A stretch of 64,000 bases of DNA. It comes from Candidatus Zixiibacteriota bacterium (lineage in GTDB: Bacteria; Zixibacteria; MSB-5A5; GN15; FEB-12). Positions within the stretch are counted from its first letter, which is position 1; each line of letters starts with the position of its first letter. The notes below the pieces were generated by a model, which was not told the origin of the DNA, did not search any database, and saw nothing but the letters and a program-made list of their open reading frames with translations. Below are positions 10,014 through 19,137 of this stretch, in pieces. The stretch is from NCBI GenBank assembly GCA_034003725.1, contig JAVEYB010000001.1:330631-394630 (forward strand). The letters run 5' to 3'. Both the position numbers and the translations under genes were made by a program.

Positions 10014-10147
10014 ACACTGCAAGTCCCAGACTCGTCAATTTCGTGATGGAGGGGTACCCGTTAAGGTGTCGCTGGTAGGACTACTGGATGGATCCCCATG
10101 GCGAACACGGGCTTCTGACTGGCAGCTATCAATATTGGAGGTGGAGC

Positions 10148-10489
10148 ATGTTTTTGACAAAAGTATTTGCTCGGCTGCTATTTGTCGGTGCCGCTCTTGC
10201 ACTTTATGGCAGTTGCCAGAGGGAGAGCGTTGATTCCGTGTCCACGGTCCGGGGGACGGTAACCGATTCATTGACCGGTGTACCTCTTGCCGGGGCCGAG
10301 ATTTTCCTCAGAGATACGTTAATGGGTGAGCTAATGTATGTTACCGACTCTACGGGAGACTATGACGTTGGAAGTTTCGGCGTGGCCCAATGGACGATCT
10401 ATTGTAGAGCCGACGGTTATCGAACGAAGAGTCGCTACGTGCAGGGTGAGGGCACTATAGAAAACGTCGACTTCGAAATGGCGCAGTAA
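10148..10489 (+). CDS. Lipoprotein with carboxypeptidase-regulatory-like domain
   Basis: 113 aa from the ATG at 10148, chosen because GGAGGTGGAG precedes it and because it begins a lipoprotein signal peptide (hydrophobic core FARLLFVGAALAL, lipobox LYGSC). An upstream in-frame ATG at 10088 would put charged residues before the signal. The mature part has the beta-sandwich pattern VRGTVTDSLTGVPLAGAEIFL...DSTGDYDVG, typical of carboxypeptidase-D regulatory-like repeats found in surface proteins. It is probably anchored in the outer membrane. A decayed relative follows immediately downstream. Confidence 0.75.
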   Translation: MFLTKVFARLLFVGAALALYGSCQRESVDSVSTVRGTVTDSLTGVPLAGAEIFLRDTLMGELMYVTDSTGDYDVGSFGVAQWTIYCRADGYRTKSRYVQGEGTIENVDFEMAQ

Positions 10490-10551
10490 CGATTCTATGC
10501 GGTACGGCGTTGTCGGTTGCATTCACGAACCGGTTACCCAGGAGTTGGAAC

Positions 10552-10731
10552 ATGAAGGATACAGAACTCCTCTCATGCTCACCGCTGTTCTGCGACCTCG
10601 CCGCACGCTGGGCAGGCAGTGAATCTGATCGAGGTGATGTTTGGACGGCGGTTGATGGCACTGCGACAGATTCCGTTTCGGGAGTCCCGCTCACAGCCGC
10701 CGAGATTTTTCCTGAGCTTGTCGAAGCCTGA
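10552..10731 (+). pseudogene. Truncated, decayed copy of the preceding lipoprotein gene
   Basis: The frame encodes VDGTATDSVSGVPLTAAEIF, which matches VRGTVTDSLTGVPLAGAEIF of the gene at 10148, but it lacks a hydrophobic signal core and breaks off just after this motif into unrelated sequence (PELVEA, stop). The junction is followed by CCTGAGCTTGTCGAAG and the small inverted repeat GCCTGACTTCGCAGGC. This looks like a tandem duplicate that lost its 3' half. Confidence 0.6.
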
Positions 10732-10758
10732 CTTCGCAGGCGAGTGAAGATCCGCCCC

Positions 10759-12510
10759 CTACTCCAGCCGCTTGATAATCATCAACGTGAAGTCGTCGAA
10801 CCGGTGTGATTTGGCCGCGAATCCGCGCACCTCGTTGTAGATTCGATGCTCTATCTGCTCGCACGAACAGTCGCGGCATCCCTTCACGATCTCCACCAGC
10901 CGCTCGATTCCGAACTCCTCGCCGTCCTCGTTGAACACCTCGGTAACCCCGTCGGTATACAGCACGATCAGGTCGCCGACATTGAGAAACACGGCCTGCT
11001 CTTCGAACACGGCGTGCGCCGTCACGCCCAGCACCGGGCCGCCCTCGCGCAGATACTGCACGGAACCGTCGGCACGAAGCAGAAACGGCAGATTATGGCC
11101 GCAGTTTGCGTAGGTGAAAATGTTGTTGGCGCTGTCCAGCACGCCGTACACCGCGGTCACGTAGCGCCCCGGATCGAGCGACTCCACGAGCAGCGTATTC
11201 ACTTTCTGGCAAATCGTCCGAATCGAATAGTTGTTCCGTATCTCCGCGATGAGCGACGCCCGAAACGACGCCATGATCAGCGCCGCGGGCACTCCCTTGC
11301 CGGACACATCGGCCACCGTCAGTCCGTGCTGACTGTCGACGATTTTGATATAGTCAAAATAGTCGCCGCCGACCTGCCCCGAGGACACGTTGGAGCCGCG
11401 AATGTCGTACCCTTTGACCCTGGGCGGCTTGTTCGGCAGAAACGTCTGCTGGATCGTCCGCGCCACGTTGAGCTGCTCTTCGAGCCTCTTGCCGGCCATC
11501 ATCGACTCATGCATCCGCGCGCGTTCCAGCGAAATCGCCGCGTGAGCGGCGAAGGCGTTGATCAGCGAAAGTGAGTGTTCATCATAAGCGTCGAGCTCAT
11601 TCGACTCGAGATTGATCACGCCGATCACCCGATCGCCCACCTTGATCGGCACCGCGATTTCGCTGCGCGTTTCATCGTGCACGGAGATATAGTACGGATC
11701 GCGGGTCACATCGGGCACGATCACGCCCAGGCCGGTATTGGCTACATGCCCAACAAGACCCTGCCCGATCTTGAGATTCAGCTTGTCGTCCACTCCCTGC
11801 TCGTAACCGACCGTGTAGATCGACTGGATATCGTTCCGGGCCGCATCGATAAGAAAAATACCACCGACCTCATAGTGCACCACCTGCTGCATCGACGCCA
11901 TGATATCTTTCAGCAGCTCGTTGAGTTCGAGCGCGCCCGCCAGACGTATCCCCACGTCGTACAGCAGTTTCCGCTCCAGCGCCTCGCGCTTGAGCTCGCG
12001 AACCAGGTGGGCATTGTCGATCGCCACCGCCATCTGGTTGTTCAGCCCGATCATGATATCGAGGTCGGTGGCGGTGAATATGCCGTTGACCTTGTTGATG
12101 ACCTCCACGACGCCGATCATGTGGCCCTTGCCGATCAGCGGTACCGCCATAAGCGACCGGAGCGTGATACCGCTCGCCCCGATAATTCCGTGATCCACCC
12201 GGGAATCGGCGGCAACATCGTTCACGATCACCGGCTCCTGAAAACGCGCCGCATAGCCGGCCACGCTTTCGCCGATTTCCCGTCGGTACACCAGCGGCCG
12301 GTCGGAATCGGCCTGCAGCAGCCGGATCTTGACATCGGGTTGGTTGTGGTCAACCCGGAAGACCAGCGCCGCCTCACAGTCGACCGCGGTGATGGCCAGA
12401 CGAAGCACCGATGCCATCAGGTCCTCGTAGTCCCGCGTCGAATTAAACGTCCGGGCCGCTTCGAGCAGAAGCTTCTCTGTCCGCGTATAATGCTGCGTGG
12501 GTATCGTCAT
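10759..12510 (-). CDS. GAF-GAF-SpoIIE (PP2C-type) serine phosphatase, RsbU-like
   Basis: 583 aa. Two GAF sensor domains occupy about residues 20-170 and 190-335; a short coiled linker (RLEEQLNVARTIQQTFLP) leads to a C-terminal SpoIIE/PP2C domain with GGDYFDY, VADVSGKGVPAALIM and LYTDGVTEV, the metal-binding aspartates of the family. Such proteins dephosphorylate anti-anti-sigma factors in partner-switching pathways in response to a small-molecule or redox cue sensed by GAF. No anti-sigma or anti-anti-sigma gene is adjacent, so its target is unknown. It is cytoplasmic with no membrane segment. AAGG lies 5 bases before the ATG. Confidence 0.93.
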   Translation of the reverse strand: MTIPTQHYTRTEKLLLEAARTFNSTRDYEDLMASVLRLAITAVDCEAALVFRVDHNQPDVKIRLLQADSDRPLVYRREIGESVAGYAARFQEPVIVNDVAADSRVDHGIIGASGITLRSLMAVPLIGKGHMIGVVEVINKVNGIFTATDLDIMIGLNNQMAVAIDNAHLVRELKREALERKLLYDVGIRLAGALELNELLKDIMASMQQVVHYEVGGIFLIDAARNDIQSIYTVGYEQGVDDKLNLKIGQGLVGHVANTGLGVIVPDVTRDPYYISVHDETRSEIAVPIKVGDRVIGVINLESNELDAYDEHSLSLINAFAAHAAISLERARMHESMMAGKRLEEQLNVARTIQQTFLPNKPPRVKGYDIRGSNVSSGQVGGDYFDYIKIVDSQHGLTVADVSGKGVPAALIMASFRASLIAEIRNNYSIRTICQKVNTLLVESLDPGRYVTAVYGVLDSANNIFTYANCGHNLPFLLRADGSVQYLREGGPVLGVTAHAVFEEQAVFLNVGDLIVLYTDGVTEVFNEDGEEFGIERLVEIVKGCRDCSCEQIEHRIYNEVRGFAAKSHRFDDFTLMIIKRLE

Positions 12511-12743
12511 TGCGCCTTAAGGTACTCTGCCGGGATACATTGTCAATTGCTTTGCGCTCATCTCCACCCGGACATAGTCACAAATCCCGGCGGTATGGAC
12601 TTGTATCGACCGGCGCCGGCGGGATCCTGACGGGAATCGGAGCGAAGCGTTTTTTTCGGCGATCGTGCTGAACTTCGGCCCCCTGCCGATTGTTTGCCGG
12701 TAAGACGACTATGGGACAATCGCGTGCAAAGGAGCCTGACACG

Positions 12744-13130
12744 ATGAACATGCTGAATATGACTTTCGGGTACGCCGTCATTCTGATCGGCCTCGGGCTG
12801 GTGGGGTATTTCGGATTGGGTCGGGAGAGCGTAACCGCCCTCATTCCCGCCTTTTTCGGCGCGGCCGTCCTGCTGGCAGCGCTGGTGGCGACCCGAGAAA
12901 CGATGAGGCGTCACGCAATGCACGCTGCGGTTGTCCTGGCCGTTCTCGCTTTTGCAGGGACTGTGTCGGGCGTTCCGAAAGCAATCACACTGCTGTCCGG
13001 TGGCGAAGTTGCCCGACCCAACGCCGTGATCGTGCAGGCGGTAATGGCGATCCTGTCTTTGGCCTACGTGGCCTTTGCCGTCAGGTCGTTTACTAACGCC
13101 CGGCGGAAGCCGGTTGTCTCAAGCGACTGA
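12744..13130 (+). CDS. Small four-helix integral membrane protein, unknown function
   Basis: 128 aa from ATG 12744 (RBS AAAGGAG upstream); a longer frame from 12690 would add a polar extension. Four hydrophobic segments are visible at about residues 7-25, 32-50, 58-76 and 95-115. The SVTALIPAFFGA motif is shared, to my memory, with short uncharacterised membrane proteins of planctomycetes and FCB bacteria. No catalytic residues are evident. It is divergent from the SpoIIE phosphatase gene. Confidence 0.7.
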   Translation: MNMLNMTFGYAVILIGLGLVGYFGLGRESVTALIPAFFGAAVLLAALVATRETMRRHAMHAAVVLAVLAFAGTVSGVPKAITLLSGGEVARPNAVIVQAVMAILSLAYVAFAVRSFTNARRKPVVSSD

Positions 13131-13227
13131 CCGGAACGATCCTCCTTCTTTGCAGCCTGCGGCGGCGGAGCGTGCGCTGGGGGAGGGGGTAGGAACCCAG
13201 AGGCCGCGCCCGCATCCACCACCGAGG

Positions 13228-14766
13228 CTACAACCAGAGGTGGCGATCCAGCGTGCGATAGTGGATCGCCTCCGCAACATGACCGGTCTCGATGTCGCCG
13301 GAACCCGCCAAATCGGCAATCGTCCGGGCGACCTTCAAAATCCGATCATAGGCCCGTGCCGACAGGCCCTGCTTGTTGATGGCCAGCGCCAGCAACGATT
13401 GCGCCTTGTCATCGATGGGACAAAACCGCCGAATATCGCGCGACTCCATATGCGCATTGCAGAACATCCCCGGCTCGCCGGAAAACCGCTCGAGCTGTCG
13501 TTTCCGCGCCGCGTTGACCCGCGCACGAATAATCGACGATTCCTCCCCCCGTCGATCCGATGACAATTCCTTGAATTTCACCGAGGGGACGGTGATATGT
13601 ATGTCGATCCGGTCCATCAGCGGACCCGAAATGCGCGACATGTAGCGCTGAATCTCGCTGGTGGAGCAGTTGCATTCGTGGTTCGGGTCGCCGTAATACC
13701 CGCACGGGCACGGATTCATCGCGGACACCAGCATGAATGACGCCGGATAGGTCAGCGTGGTGAGCGCCCGCGAAATTGTCACCTGCTTGTCCTCCATCGG
13801 CTGTCGAAGCATCTCCAGAATGTCCTTCTTGAATTCCGGAAGCTCGTCAAGAAACAGGATGCCGTGATGCGCCAGGCTGACCTCCCCCGGCTTCGGGATC
13901 GTCCCTCCGCCAATCAACCCGGCGTATGAAATCGAGTGGTGCGGCGAGCGAAACGGGCGAGTCGCCACCAGCGCGGATCCCGGCGCCAGCCGCCCCGCCA
14001 CAGAGTGTATCTTGGTGGTTTCGAGCGCCTCGGATATCGACATATCCGGCAAAATCGTCGGCACGCGCCGCGCAAGCATGGTCTTCCCGGACCCCGGCGG
14101 TCCGATCATCACAATATTGTGCCCACCGGCCGCCGCCACCTCCAGGGCTCGCTTGGCCGATTCCTGCCCCTTGACATCGGCGAAGTCTACCGGATACTGC
14201 CGCGCATCGTTGAACACCGATCCGATATCGACGGAAAACGGCCGGATGGTCGATTCATCTTCGAGGAAGTGAACCGCCTCTTTGAGCGACTTGACCGGAT
14301 AGACCGGAACTGAGTCCGCCATTGCCGCTTCACGCGCGTTCTCCGGCGGCACCATGATCCCCTTGATTCCATTGTTCCGGCCGTAATTCATCGCCATCGG
14401 AAGCACGCCGGGTACTGGACGAAGACTCCCATCGAGAGACAACTCTCCGACCAGCACGAAATCATCGATCGTCTCCCGTAGAATCTGGCCCGTCGCCGCG
14501 AGAATACCAACCGCGATCGGCAGGTCAAAGGCCGACCCCTCCTTCTTGATGTCAGCCGGAGCGAGATTGATCGTAATGCGCTTCGCCGGAAAAATGAAAT
14601 CTGAGTTTTTGATGGCGGCGGTAACGCGTTCTTTCGACTCGCGTACCGCGCCATCGGGAAGCCCAACCGTCACGAATGCCGGAAGTTGTTGTTGTATATC
14701 GGCTTCCACTTCCACCTCGTAAGCCTCCACGCCCAGCGTAGCGGCCGAAATTATCCTCGCCAACAT
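13228..14766 (-). CDS. YifB/ComM family Mg-chelatase-like AAA ATPase
   Basis: 512 aa from the ATG at 14766 (MLARIISAATLGVEAYEVEVE, the usual family N-terminus, with AGGGGAA upstream); an in-frame ATG 123 bp further up would add a non-conserved tail. An N-terminal ChlI-like S5-fold domain (residues about 1-165) is followed by a Mg-chelatase AAA domain with Walker A GPPGSGKT, LFLDELPEF Walker B and the cysteine cluster MNPCPCGYYGD, and a C-terminal helical domain. ComM relatives are hexameric helicases that promote branch migration during DNA integration in natural transformation; other transformation genes are not in the window. Confidence 0.93.
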   Translation of the reverse strand: MLARIISAATLGVEAYEVEVEADIQQQLPAFVTVGLPDGAVRESKERVTAAIKNSDFIFPAKRITINLAPADIKKEGSAFDLPIAVGILAATGQILRETIDDFVLVGELSLDGSLRPVPGVLPMAMNYGRNNGIKGIMVPPENAREAAMADSVPVYPVKSLKEAVHFLEDESTIRPFSVDIGSVFNDARQYPVDFADVKGQESAKRALEVAAAGGHNIVMIGPPGSGKTMLARRVPTILPDMSISEALETTKIHSVAGRLAPGSALVATRPFRSPHHSISYAGLIGGGTIPKPGEVSLAHHGILFLDELPEFKKDILEMLRQPMEDKQVTISRALTTLTYPASFMLVSAMNPCPCGYYGDPNHECNCSTSEIQRYMSRISGPLMDRIDIHITVPSVKFKELSSDRRGEESSIIRARVNAARKRQLERFSGEPGMFCNAHMESRDIRRFCPIDDKAQSLLALAINKQGLSARAYDRILKVARTIADLAGSGDIETGHVAEAIHYRTLDRHLWL

Positions 14767-14872
14767 AGCACGTTCCCCTGTCACCTCTGGTTTGAACCGG
14801 CCAACGGTGCCGGCTTCGCAGGAAGTATCGGGGACCGCACTGACAGGGGACGTCAGTGAAAATGATGGGCGT

Positions 14873-14903
14873 AAAAAAAACCCGGCCATGGTGGCCGGGT
14901 TTG
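14873..14903 (-). terminator. Intrinsic terminator after the 14929 lipoprotein gene
   Basis: Minus strand AAACCCGGCCACCATGGCCGGGTT followed by T8. It lies 25 bp beyond the stop codon at 14929 and separates this gene from yifB. Confidence 0.85.
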
Positions 14904-14928
14904 AAATTATCTACCGGAGCGAATCAGG

Positions 14929-15378
14929 TTAATTCAGCGGACCCTCGAGCCGTATCTCGAACGTGGTGTCGCCCCTCACCTGACGCATAAACACAACGCC
15001 CGCTGTCGACTGATCGAGACCATATACACCCTGGGGAACCAGCGACTGGTCGCACGCCGATCCTGCGATACCACCGTCAAGGTCCGGATCGAGCACTTCA
15101 AGCTCGACATTGTTCGCCAGCGTATAGTTGCCCAGTGAATTGCAGCTGATCGGGTCGTTGCCGTCGACCGTCGTGTCGAACCGCATGATATACGAGTCCG
15201 CACGGAATTGCCAACGGACGAATTCGATACGGTCCTGCTGACTGGGTACACTCAACGTGTACGTGCCTTCGTAATCGCCCGTCAGCGAAGGCGGCGGTTC
15301 CACAAAAACATCGTCGCGGCATCCCACATACGCGGCGATCAACACCAACAGAAGAGCCACGACCACCAGTCTTCTCAT
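14929..15378 (-). CDS. Hypothetical lipoprotein
   Basis: 149 aa from ATG 15378. The N-terminus MRRLVVVALLLVLIAAYVGC is a lipoprotein signal with Cys at position 20. The mature part is short, beta-rich, ends in a strand FEIRLEGPLN and contains two cysteines (SCNSL, SACDQS) that could pair. I do not recognise the family. A candidate promoter (TTGTGC-17-TATATT) lies upstream and an intrinsic terminator downstream, so it is probably a single-gene unit. Confidence 0.7.
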   Translation of the reverse strand: MRRLVVVALLLVLIAAYVGCRDDVFVEPPPSLTGDYEGTYTLSVPSQQDRIEFVRWQFRADSYIMRFDTTVDGNDPISCNSLGNYTLANNVELEVLDPDLDGGIAGSACDQSLVPQGVYGLDQSTAGVVFMRQVRGDTTFEIRLEGPLN

Positions 15379-15420
15379 GTTCCCAGTCTCCCTATCAAAT
15401 CTCGAGCACAATAATTCGCC

Positions 15421-15449
15421 AATATATGCCTGCGGCTCTGCCCGCACAA
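15421..15449 (-). promoter_or_regulatory. Candidate promoter for the 14929 lipoprotein gene
   Basis: Minus strand TTGTGC, 17-bp spacer, TATATT; the -10 is 43 bp upstream of the ATG at 15378. Confidence 0.5.
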
Positions 15450-15795
15450 CAGAAAAGTACGCGCAAATTCATCCATAATGACGAGGACCGGACCGCGACT
15501 GTGCAGAACAAAACGCTGCTGAGCGGTACCCGGGCCGACACTATAACACACTATGCGCGAATCGAGTAGCAGGAATCCACAGCTCCTGCACCGTCAACCT
15601 GCGAACATCGGGCCAGACTCCTCCGCCGACGCCACATTGTTCATAACAGAAAGACGACCTTATCCGATTGCTTTCCGGTGATTCGACACTCCTGACTACG
15701 ATCGTCGGCACGGCGCCACAGACTTCACAAGAGCGGCCGCCCGCATCAAATCGGGCGGCCGGAGAGCGCGCGTCATGAGTTTTGTTCGACCGTCG
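15450..15795. other. Non-coding gap with one GC-rich inverted repeat
   Basis: No gene is supported here. The only structure seen is GGCCGCCCG/CGGGCGGCC around 15734-15761, just past the stop of the minus-strand gene at 15796; it could help end that transcript but has no T run. Confidence 0.5.
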
Positions 15796-16275
15796 TCATT
15801 CCAACGCGGGGGCAGACTCGGTCTTGAACGAGTAGACCTTCCACTTTCCGTTGACCTGATGAACGCCGAATTTGGTCAGATAGGCGATTCCGCGCTCTTT
15901 GTCCTGAAAGGTCACCTGAACAGCCGCGGTTTCACCCATAACCTCGGTCTCGTTGATAATACGCTGCATGGAGAACCAGCGTCGCTTGGTGAGTCCCTCG
16001 CCGGTCAGATCATCCAGAATCTGCTGCGGTGAGGTAAACACGCGCGCCGAGTCCGATCCGAGGGCATAGTCCTGCCCGGTGTCGCGCATCAGTTCCGTGA
16101 GGTCGAGCAGATGGGCCAGCGCGGCCTTGTCATCACGCTCCATCGCCCCGAAGACGGCAATCACCGTTTCCTTGGGATTGTCCGGCGATGAGGCGCCGCC
16201 GCATCCGCCCAGCAGTGTCATAGCGCACACCGCCGAGCACAAAACGGCCGCAGAAAGTCGTCTTTGGTATGTCAT
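15796..16275 (-). CDS. Lipoprotein with NTF2-like (DUF4878-type) domain
   Basis: 159 aa. Signal peptide with lipobox LLGGC (Cys about residue 25), then a helix-rich start (PKETVIAVFGAMERDDKAALAHLLD) and a beta-sheet end (AVQVTFQDKERG..., VNGKWKVYSF) that fits the cone-shaped NTF2-like fold of DUF4878 lipoproteins. Function unknown. The start lies 4 bp past the stop of the PorV-like gene, so the two form one transcript, and the product may sit at the same membrane. Confidence 0.75.
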   Translation of the reverse strand: MTYQRRLSAAVLCSAVCAMTLLGGCGGASSPDNPKETVIAVFGAMERDDKAALAHLLDLTELMRDTGQDYALGSDSARVFTSPQQILDDLTGEGLTKRRWFSMQRIINETEVMGETAAVQVTFQDKERGIAYLTKFGVHQVNGKWKVYSFKTESAPALE

Positions 16276-16279
16276 GGTC

Positions 16280-17233
16280 TTAAAACCCCCCCGTTAAGGT
16301 TATCCGGTGGCTTTCGCCCAGATCCGCGGCCAACGTGACCGCGTAGGCAATATGCATTTTTCTGAGATCAAAACCGGCGCCGAAGGCGAAACCCGCCCAC
16401 GTATCTTCCGTTCCGTCGGCCTTGTAGTTTGAACCAAAGCTGTTCCAGCCGGCCCGAATATACAACGGCTTGAACTCGAAGTACTCGGCTCCGACCGCAA
16501 AATCGATATCGTTGTCCACGGGGACAATCACATCGCCGGCAATCGTCATCGGCAGCCCCCTGGGGGTCGCCGAGCCGCCGGCCCGCACCATCAGCGGAAG
16601 GTCATCCTTCTGTTCGCCGAGACTGGAGAGCTGGACACCGAGATTCTGAATGGCCAGGCCGGCTGTATAGCGGCCCCGGAACGTGTTGTACCTCGCCCCC
16701 AGATCGAGCGCGACTCCCGTTGCGGAATAATCTTCAATTGTCTCGTAGATGAACTTCAACGTTGCGCCGAACCGATAGCTTTCGCCTCGGGTTGTCGCCG
16801 CCGACAGTCCCAACACCATATCCCCCCCTCCGAATTCGCCGAGAACGTTGCCCGCTTCGTCGGTGCGGGTGAACTCGCCGTAGTCGAGATAACTGAGGTA
16901 TGCTCCGATAACAGTCCCGTACCGGACCTCATGGAGGTAGCCAACCATTCCGTTCTGCAGATCGCTGAAGTAATTATGGTACTCGGCGAGGTAGTGACGC
17001 CCTTCGAGAGAGGCGATTCCCGCGGGGTTATAATAGAGCGCGGTCTCATCGTCGGCGAGTCCGGTGAACGCCCCACCCATACCGGTGGCGCGCGCCCCGG
17101 TGTTGATTTTCAGAAAAGCGAATCCCGATGTCCCGGCGTTGGAGTTGGCTTCGCGGGCGATCAGCGATCCGCACAGCAACAGGAACACACCAAGTACCGG
17201 TAAGATTGTCCGACGTACACAGGTAACAGTCAT
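16280..17233 (-). CDS. PorV/UPF0164-type outer-membrane beta-barrel protein
   Basis: 317 aa. A signal peptide (residues 1-27) precedes the family start SAGTSGFAFLKINTGARATGMGGAFTGLADDETALYYNPAGIASL, of which the GARATGMGGA and YYNPAG motifs are characteristic of PorV/PorQ and related FadL-fold proteins. The remainder alternates strands and ends in a C-terminal Phe (LTGGF), usual for outer-membrane barrels. PorV members can act as type IX secretion shuttles or as uncharacterised porins; no other type IX gene is adjacent, so I leave the role open. RBS GAAGGG is present. Confidence 0.85.
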   Translation of the reverse strand: MTVTCVRRTILPVLGVFLLLCGSLIAREANSNAGTSGFAFLKINTGARATGMGGAFTGLADDETALYYNPAGIASLEGRHYLAEYHNYFSDLQNGMVGYLHEVRYGTVIGAYLSYLDYGEFTRTDEAGNVLGEFGGGDMVLGLSAATTRGESYRFGATLKFIYETIEDYSATGVALDLGARYNTFRGRYTAGLAIQNLGVQLSSLGEQKDDLPLMVRAGGSATPRGLPMTIAGDVIVPVDNDIDFAVGAEYFEFKPLYIRAGWNSFGSNYKADGTEDTWAGFAFGAGFDLRKMHIAYAVTLAADLGESHRITLTGGF

Positions 17234-17289
17234 GCGCCAGCCCTTCGATTGGAAACTCTATTCAGCTTCAGCGTTGCCAACGGTTTCTA

Positions 17290-17318
17290 TATATACCCTT
17301 TCGATCGGACTTAACCAA
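17290..17318 (-). promoter_or_regulatory. Candidate promoter for the PorV-like / lipoprotein pair
   Basis: Minus strand TTGGTT, 17-bp spacer, TATATA within the 92-bp gap after lptE; -10 about 57 bp before the ATG at 17233. Confidence 0.45.
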
Positions 17319-17325
17319 GCACAGT

Positions 17326-17832
17326 TTACCACGCCTTGGTCGTCTTGTTGATTATCGACTCCACCAGTCGCTGCCCGGCCCGCTGCTGGCCGTCTTCTTC
17401 AGTTTCCGAGTCGGCGGCGTAGATCCCTTCCTGGGGCATGCGCTCTTTCCAGATTTCGGATTGGTCCGACGGGTTGATCAGCGAAACGTCGAAATCCAGC
17501 AAAACCTTATACGTCTGAACGTTGTCGTTTTCATCAAACTGGAACGCCACCCGGCTGTAGCTGGTCAGTGTCGCCACCAGAACGGCATCGGCGGCCTCGG
17601 CGGACACCACCTTGATGTTACCGTCGGCGATGAACGCATCAATCACAATCTCGGTCAACCGGTCGGTCAGACCAAATTGGTCGGTTTTGTTCTCGAACCG
17701 CTGGACCGCTATCGTTCGGATACTCGACGACCCTCGGGGATTAAATGTATACACACCGCAGGAGACGATGAACAAAGTCACGGCCCCCGACAGGATCGCC
17801 AGAACCAACGTTTTTCTCTTCATCGCCGCCAT
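17326..17832 (-). CDS. lptE: LPS-assembly lipoprotein LptE family
   Basis: 168 aa. The lipobox IVSCGVYTF at residues 22-30 is followed by the LptE/LPS-assembly pattern: SIRTIAVQRFENKT, then a helix TDRLTEIVIDAFIADGNIKVVSAEAADAVLVATL and VLLDFDVSL. LptE plugs the LptD barrel and helps insert lipopolysaccharide into the outer membrane. The start codon follows the hutI stop codon after one base, implying co-translation with hutI, an odd functional pairing. lptD is not in the window. Confidence 0.8.
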   Translation of the reverse strand: MAAMKRKTLVLAILSGAVTLFIVSCGVYTFNPRGSSSIRTIAVQRFENKTDQFGLTDRLTEIVIDAFIADGNIKVVSAEAADAVLVATLTSYSRVAFQFDENDNVQTYKVLLDFDVSLINPSDQSEIWKERMPQEGIYAADSETEEDGQQRAGQRLVESIINKTTKAW

Positions 17833-17833
17833 C

Positions 17834-19120
17834 TTAATGAACGACTCCCGTCAACTGGTTGTTTACCGCCACCTTGCCCCGTTTGATCACCACCCGGGCG
17901 GGGTTGATACCATAATGATACGGAAATTCCCGGTAGTCCTGCATATCCCAGATCACCAGGTCGGCTTGTCGGCCGGGAAGCAACTGCCCGAGACGGTTGC
18001 CACGATTGAGCGCAACTGCGGCATTCACGGTAACCGCAGAGATGGCCTCAGCCGCCGTCATTTTCATCCGCAAGGCAGCGATCGAGATGATCAGTGACAG
18101 GTTCTCCGTGTAACTCGAGCCGGGATTACAGTCGGTCGAGAGCGAAACAACCACCCCTTCCTCGATCATGCGCCGTGCCGGTGCGTATTGGGTATGACCG
18201 AGCGCAAACGTCGTCCCCGGAAGCAGTACGGCTACAGTCCCCGACTCAGCCATCGCCCGAATGCCCCTATCCGTGATGTACACCAGATGGTCCGCCGAAA
18301 CCGCCCCCATTTCCGCCGCGAGTTCGGCGCCTCCCAGCGGCGTGAGTTCGTCGGCATGGAACTTGAGTCCCAGCCCTGCATCTTTCGCCGCCTGTTGCAC
18401 CCTCCGTGACTGCTCAATATCAAACACACCGGTCTCGGTGAAAATATCCGAAAACTCAGCCAGTCGGCCCTGCACAACCCGGGGAAGCATCTCATGGTTG
18501 ATAAGATCGATGTACTCATCGGTCCGTCCCCGGTATTCATCCGGAACTTCATGTGCCCCGAGGAAGGTCGGTATGAGGTCGAGCGGATGCGACCGGTTGA
18601 GCTCCCGTATGATTTCAAGCGTCATGATCTCCGACTCGGTCGACAGCCCATACCCGGACTTGGCCTCTATTGTCGTCACGCCGTGGGCGAGGATTCGGTC
18701 AAGCCGCTTGCGGCTTTTCTCAACGATAACGTCGCGCGGTGTGGTACGAAGATCCCGCACGGATGATCGGATGCCGCCTCCCGCTTCGGCTATCTCCATG
18801 TAGGATTTCCCCAGAATCCGCATCTCGAATTCCATCTCACGGGTTTTCGCAAACACCGGGTGCGTGTGCGGATCTATAAGGCCCGGCGTCACCACCGCGC
18901 CATCGGCGTCGATAACGACACAGTCGGCCGCAGGCGAGATAGAGCGCTCCACCTCGTCGCAGGGTCCGGCCGCGGTAACGACTTCATTGGACAGGGCAAC
19001 CGCACCATTGCGGACCAGGCCAAGCTCGCGCAGATCAGCGCCGAGGCGCGGCACCGGCCCCGCCATCGTAATCAACTGACCGATATTCCGCACGAGCACT
19101 GTTGTTGTCGTTTCGGACAT
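17834..19120 (-). CDS. hutI: Imidazolonepropionase
   Basis: 428 aa amidohydrolase-superfamily enzyme. It hydrolyses 4-imidazolone-5-propionate to formiminoglutamate, the third step of histidine degradation. Metal-binding IDPHTHPVF, KSGYGLSTESE, the FHADEL block with a later SADHLVYI, and the conserved STDCNPGSSY near the end all match HutI. It follows hutU by 17 bp. Histidine ammonia-lyase and the formiminoglutamate steps are not in this window. Confidence 0.96.
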   Translation of the reverse strand: MSETTTTVLVRNIGQLITMAGPVPRLGADLRELGLVRNGAVALSNEVVTAAGPCDEVERSISPAADCVVIDADGAVVTPGLIDPHTHPVFAKTREMEFEMRILGKSYMEIAEAGGGIRSSVRDLRTTPRDVIVEKSRKRLDRILAHGVTTIEAKSGYGLSTESEIMTLEIIRELNRSHPLDLIPTFLGAHEVPDEYRGRTDEYIDLINHEMLPRVVQGRLAEFSDIFTETGVFDIEQSRRVQQAAKDAGLGLKFHADELTPLGGAELAAEMGAVSADHLVYITDRGIRAMAESGTVAVLLPGTTFALGHTQYAPARRMIEEGVVVSLSTDCNPGSSYTENLSLIISIAALRMKMTAAEAISAVTVNAAVALNRGNRLGQLLPGRQADLVIWDMQDYREFPYHYGINPARVVIKRGKVAVNNQLTGVVH

Positions 19121-19137
19121 AGGCTACCTTCGGGCCG

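Noticed and set aside
12519..12546. TTGACA-16-TACCTT promoter for the SpoIIE phosphatase gene
   Set aside because: It would place the transcript start almost on the ATG and overlap the apparent ribosome site; kept out of the feature list.
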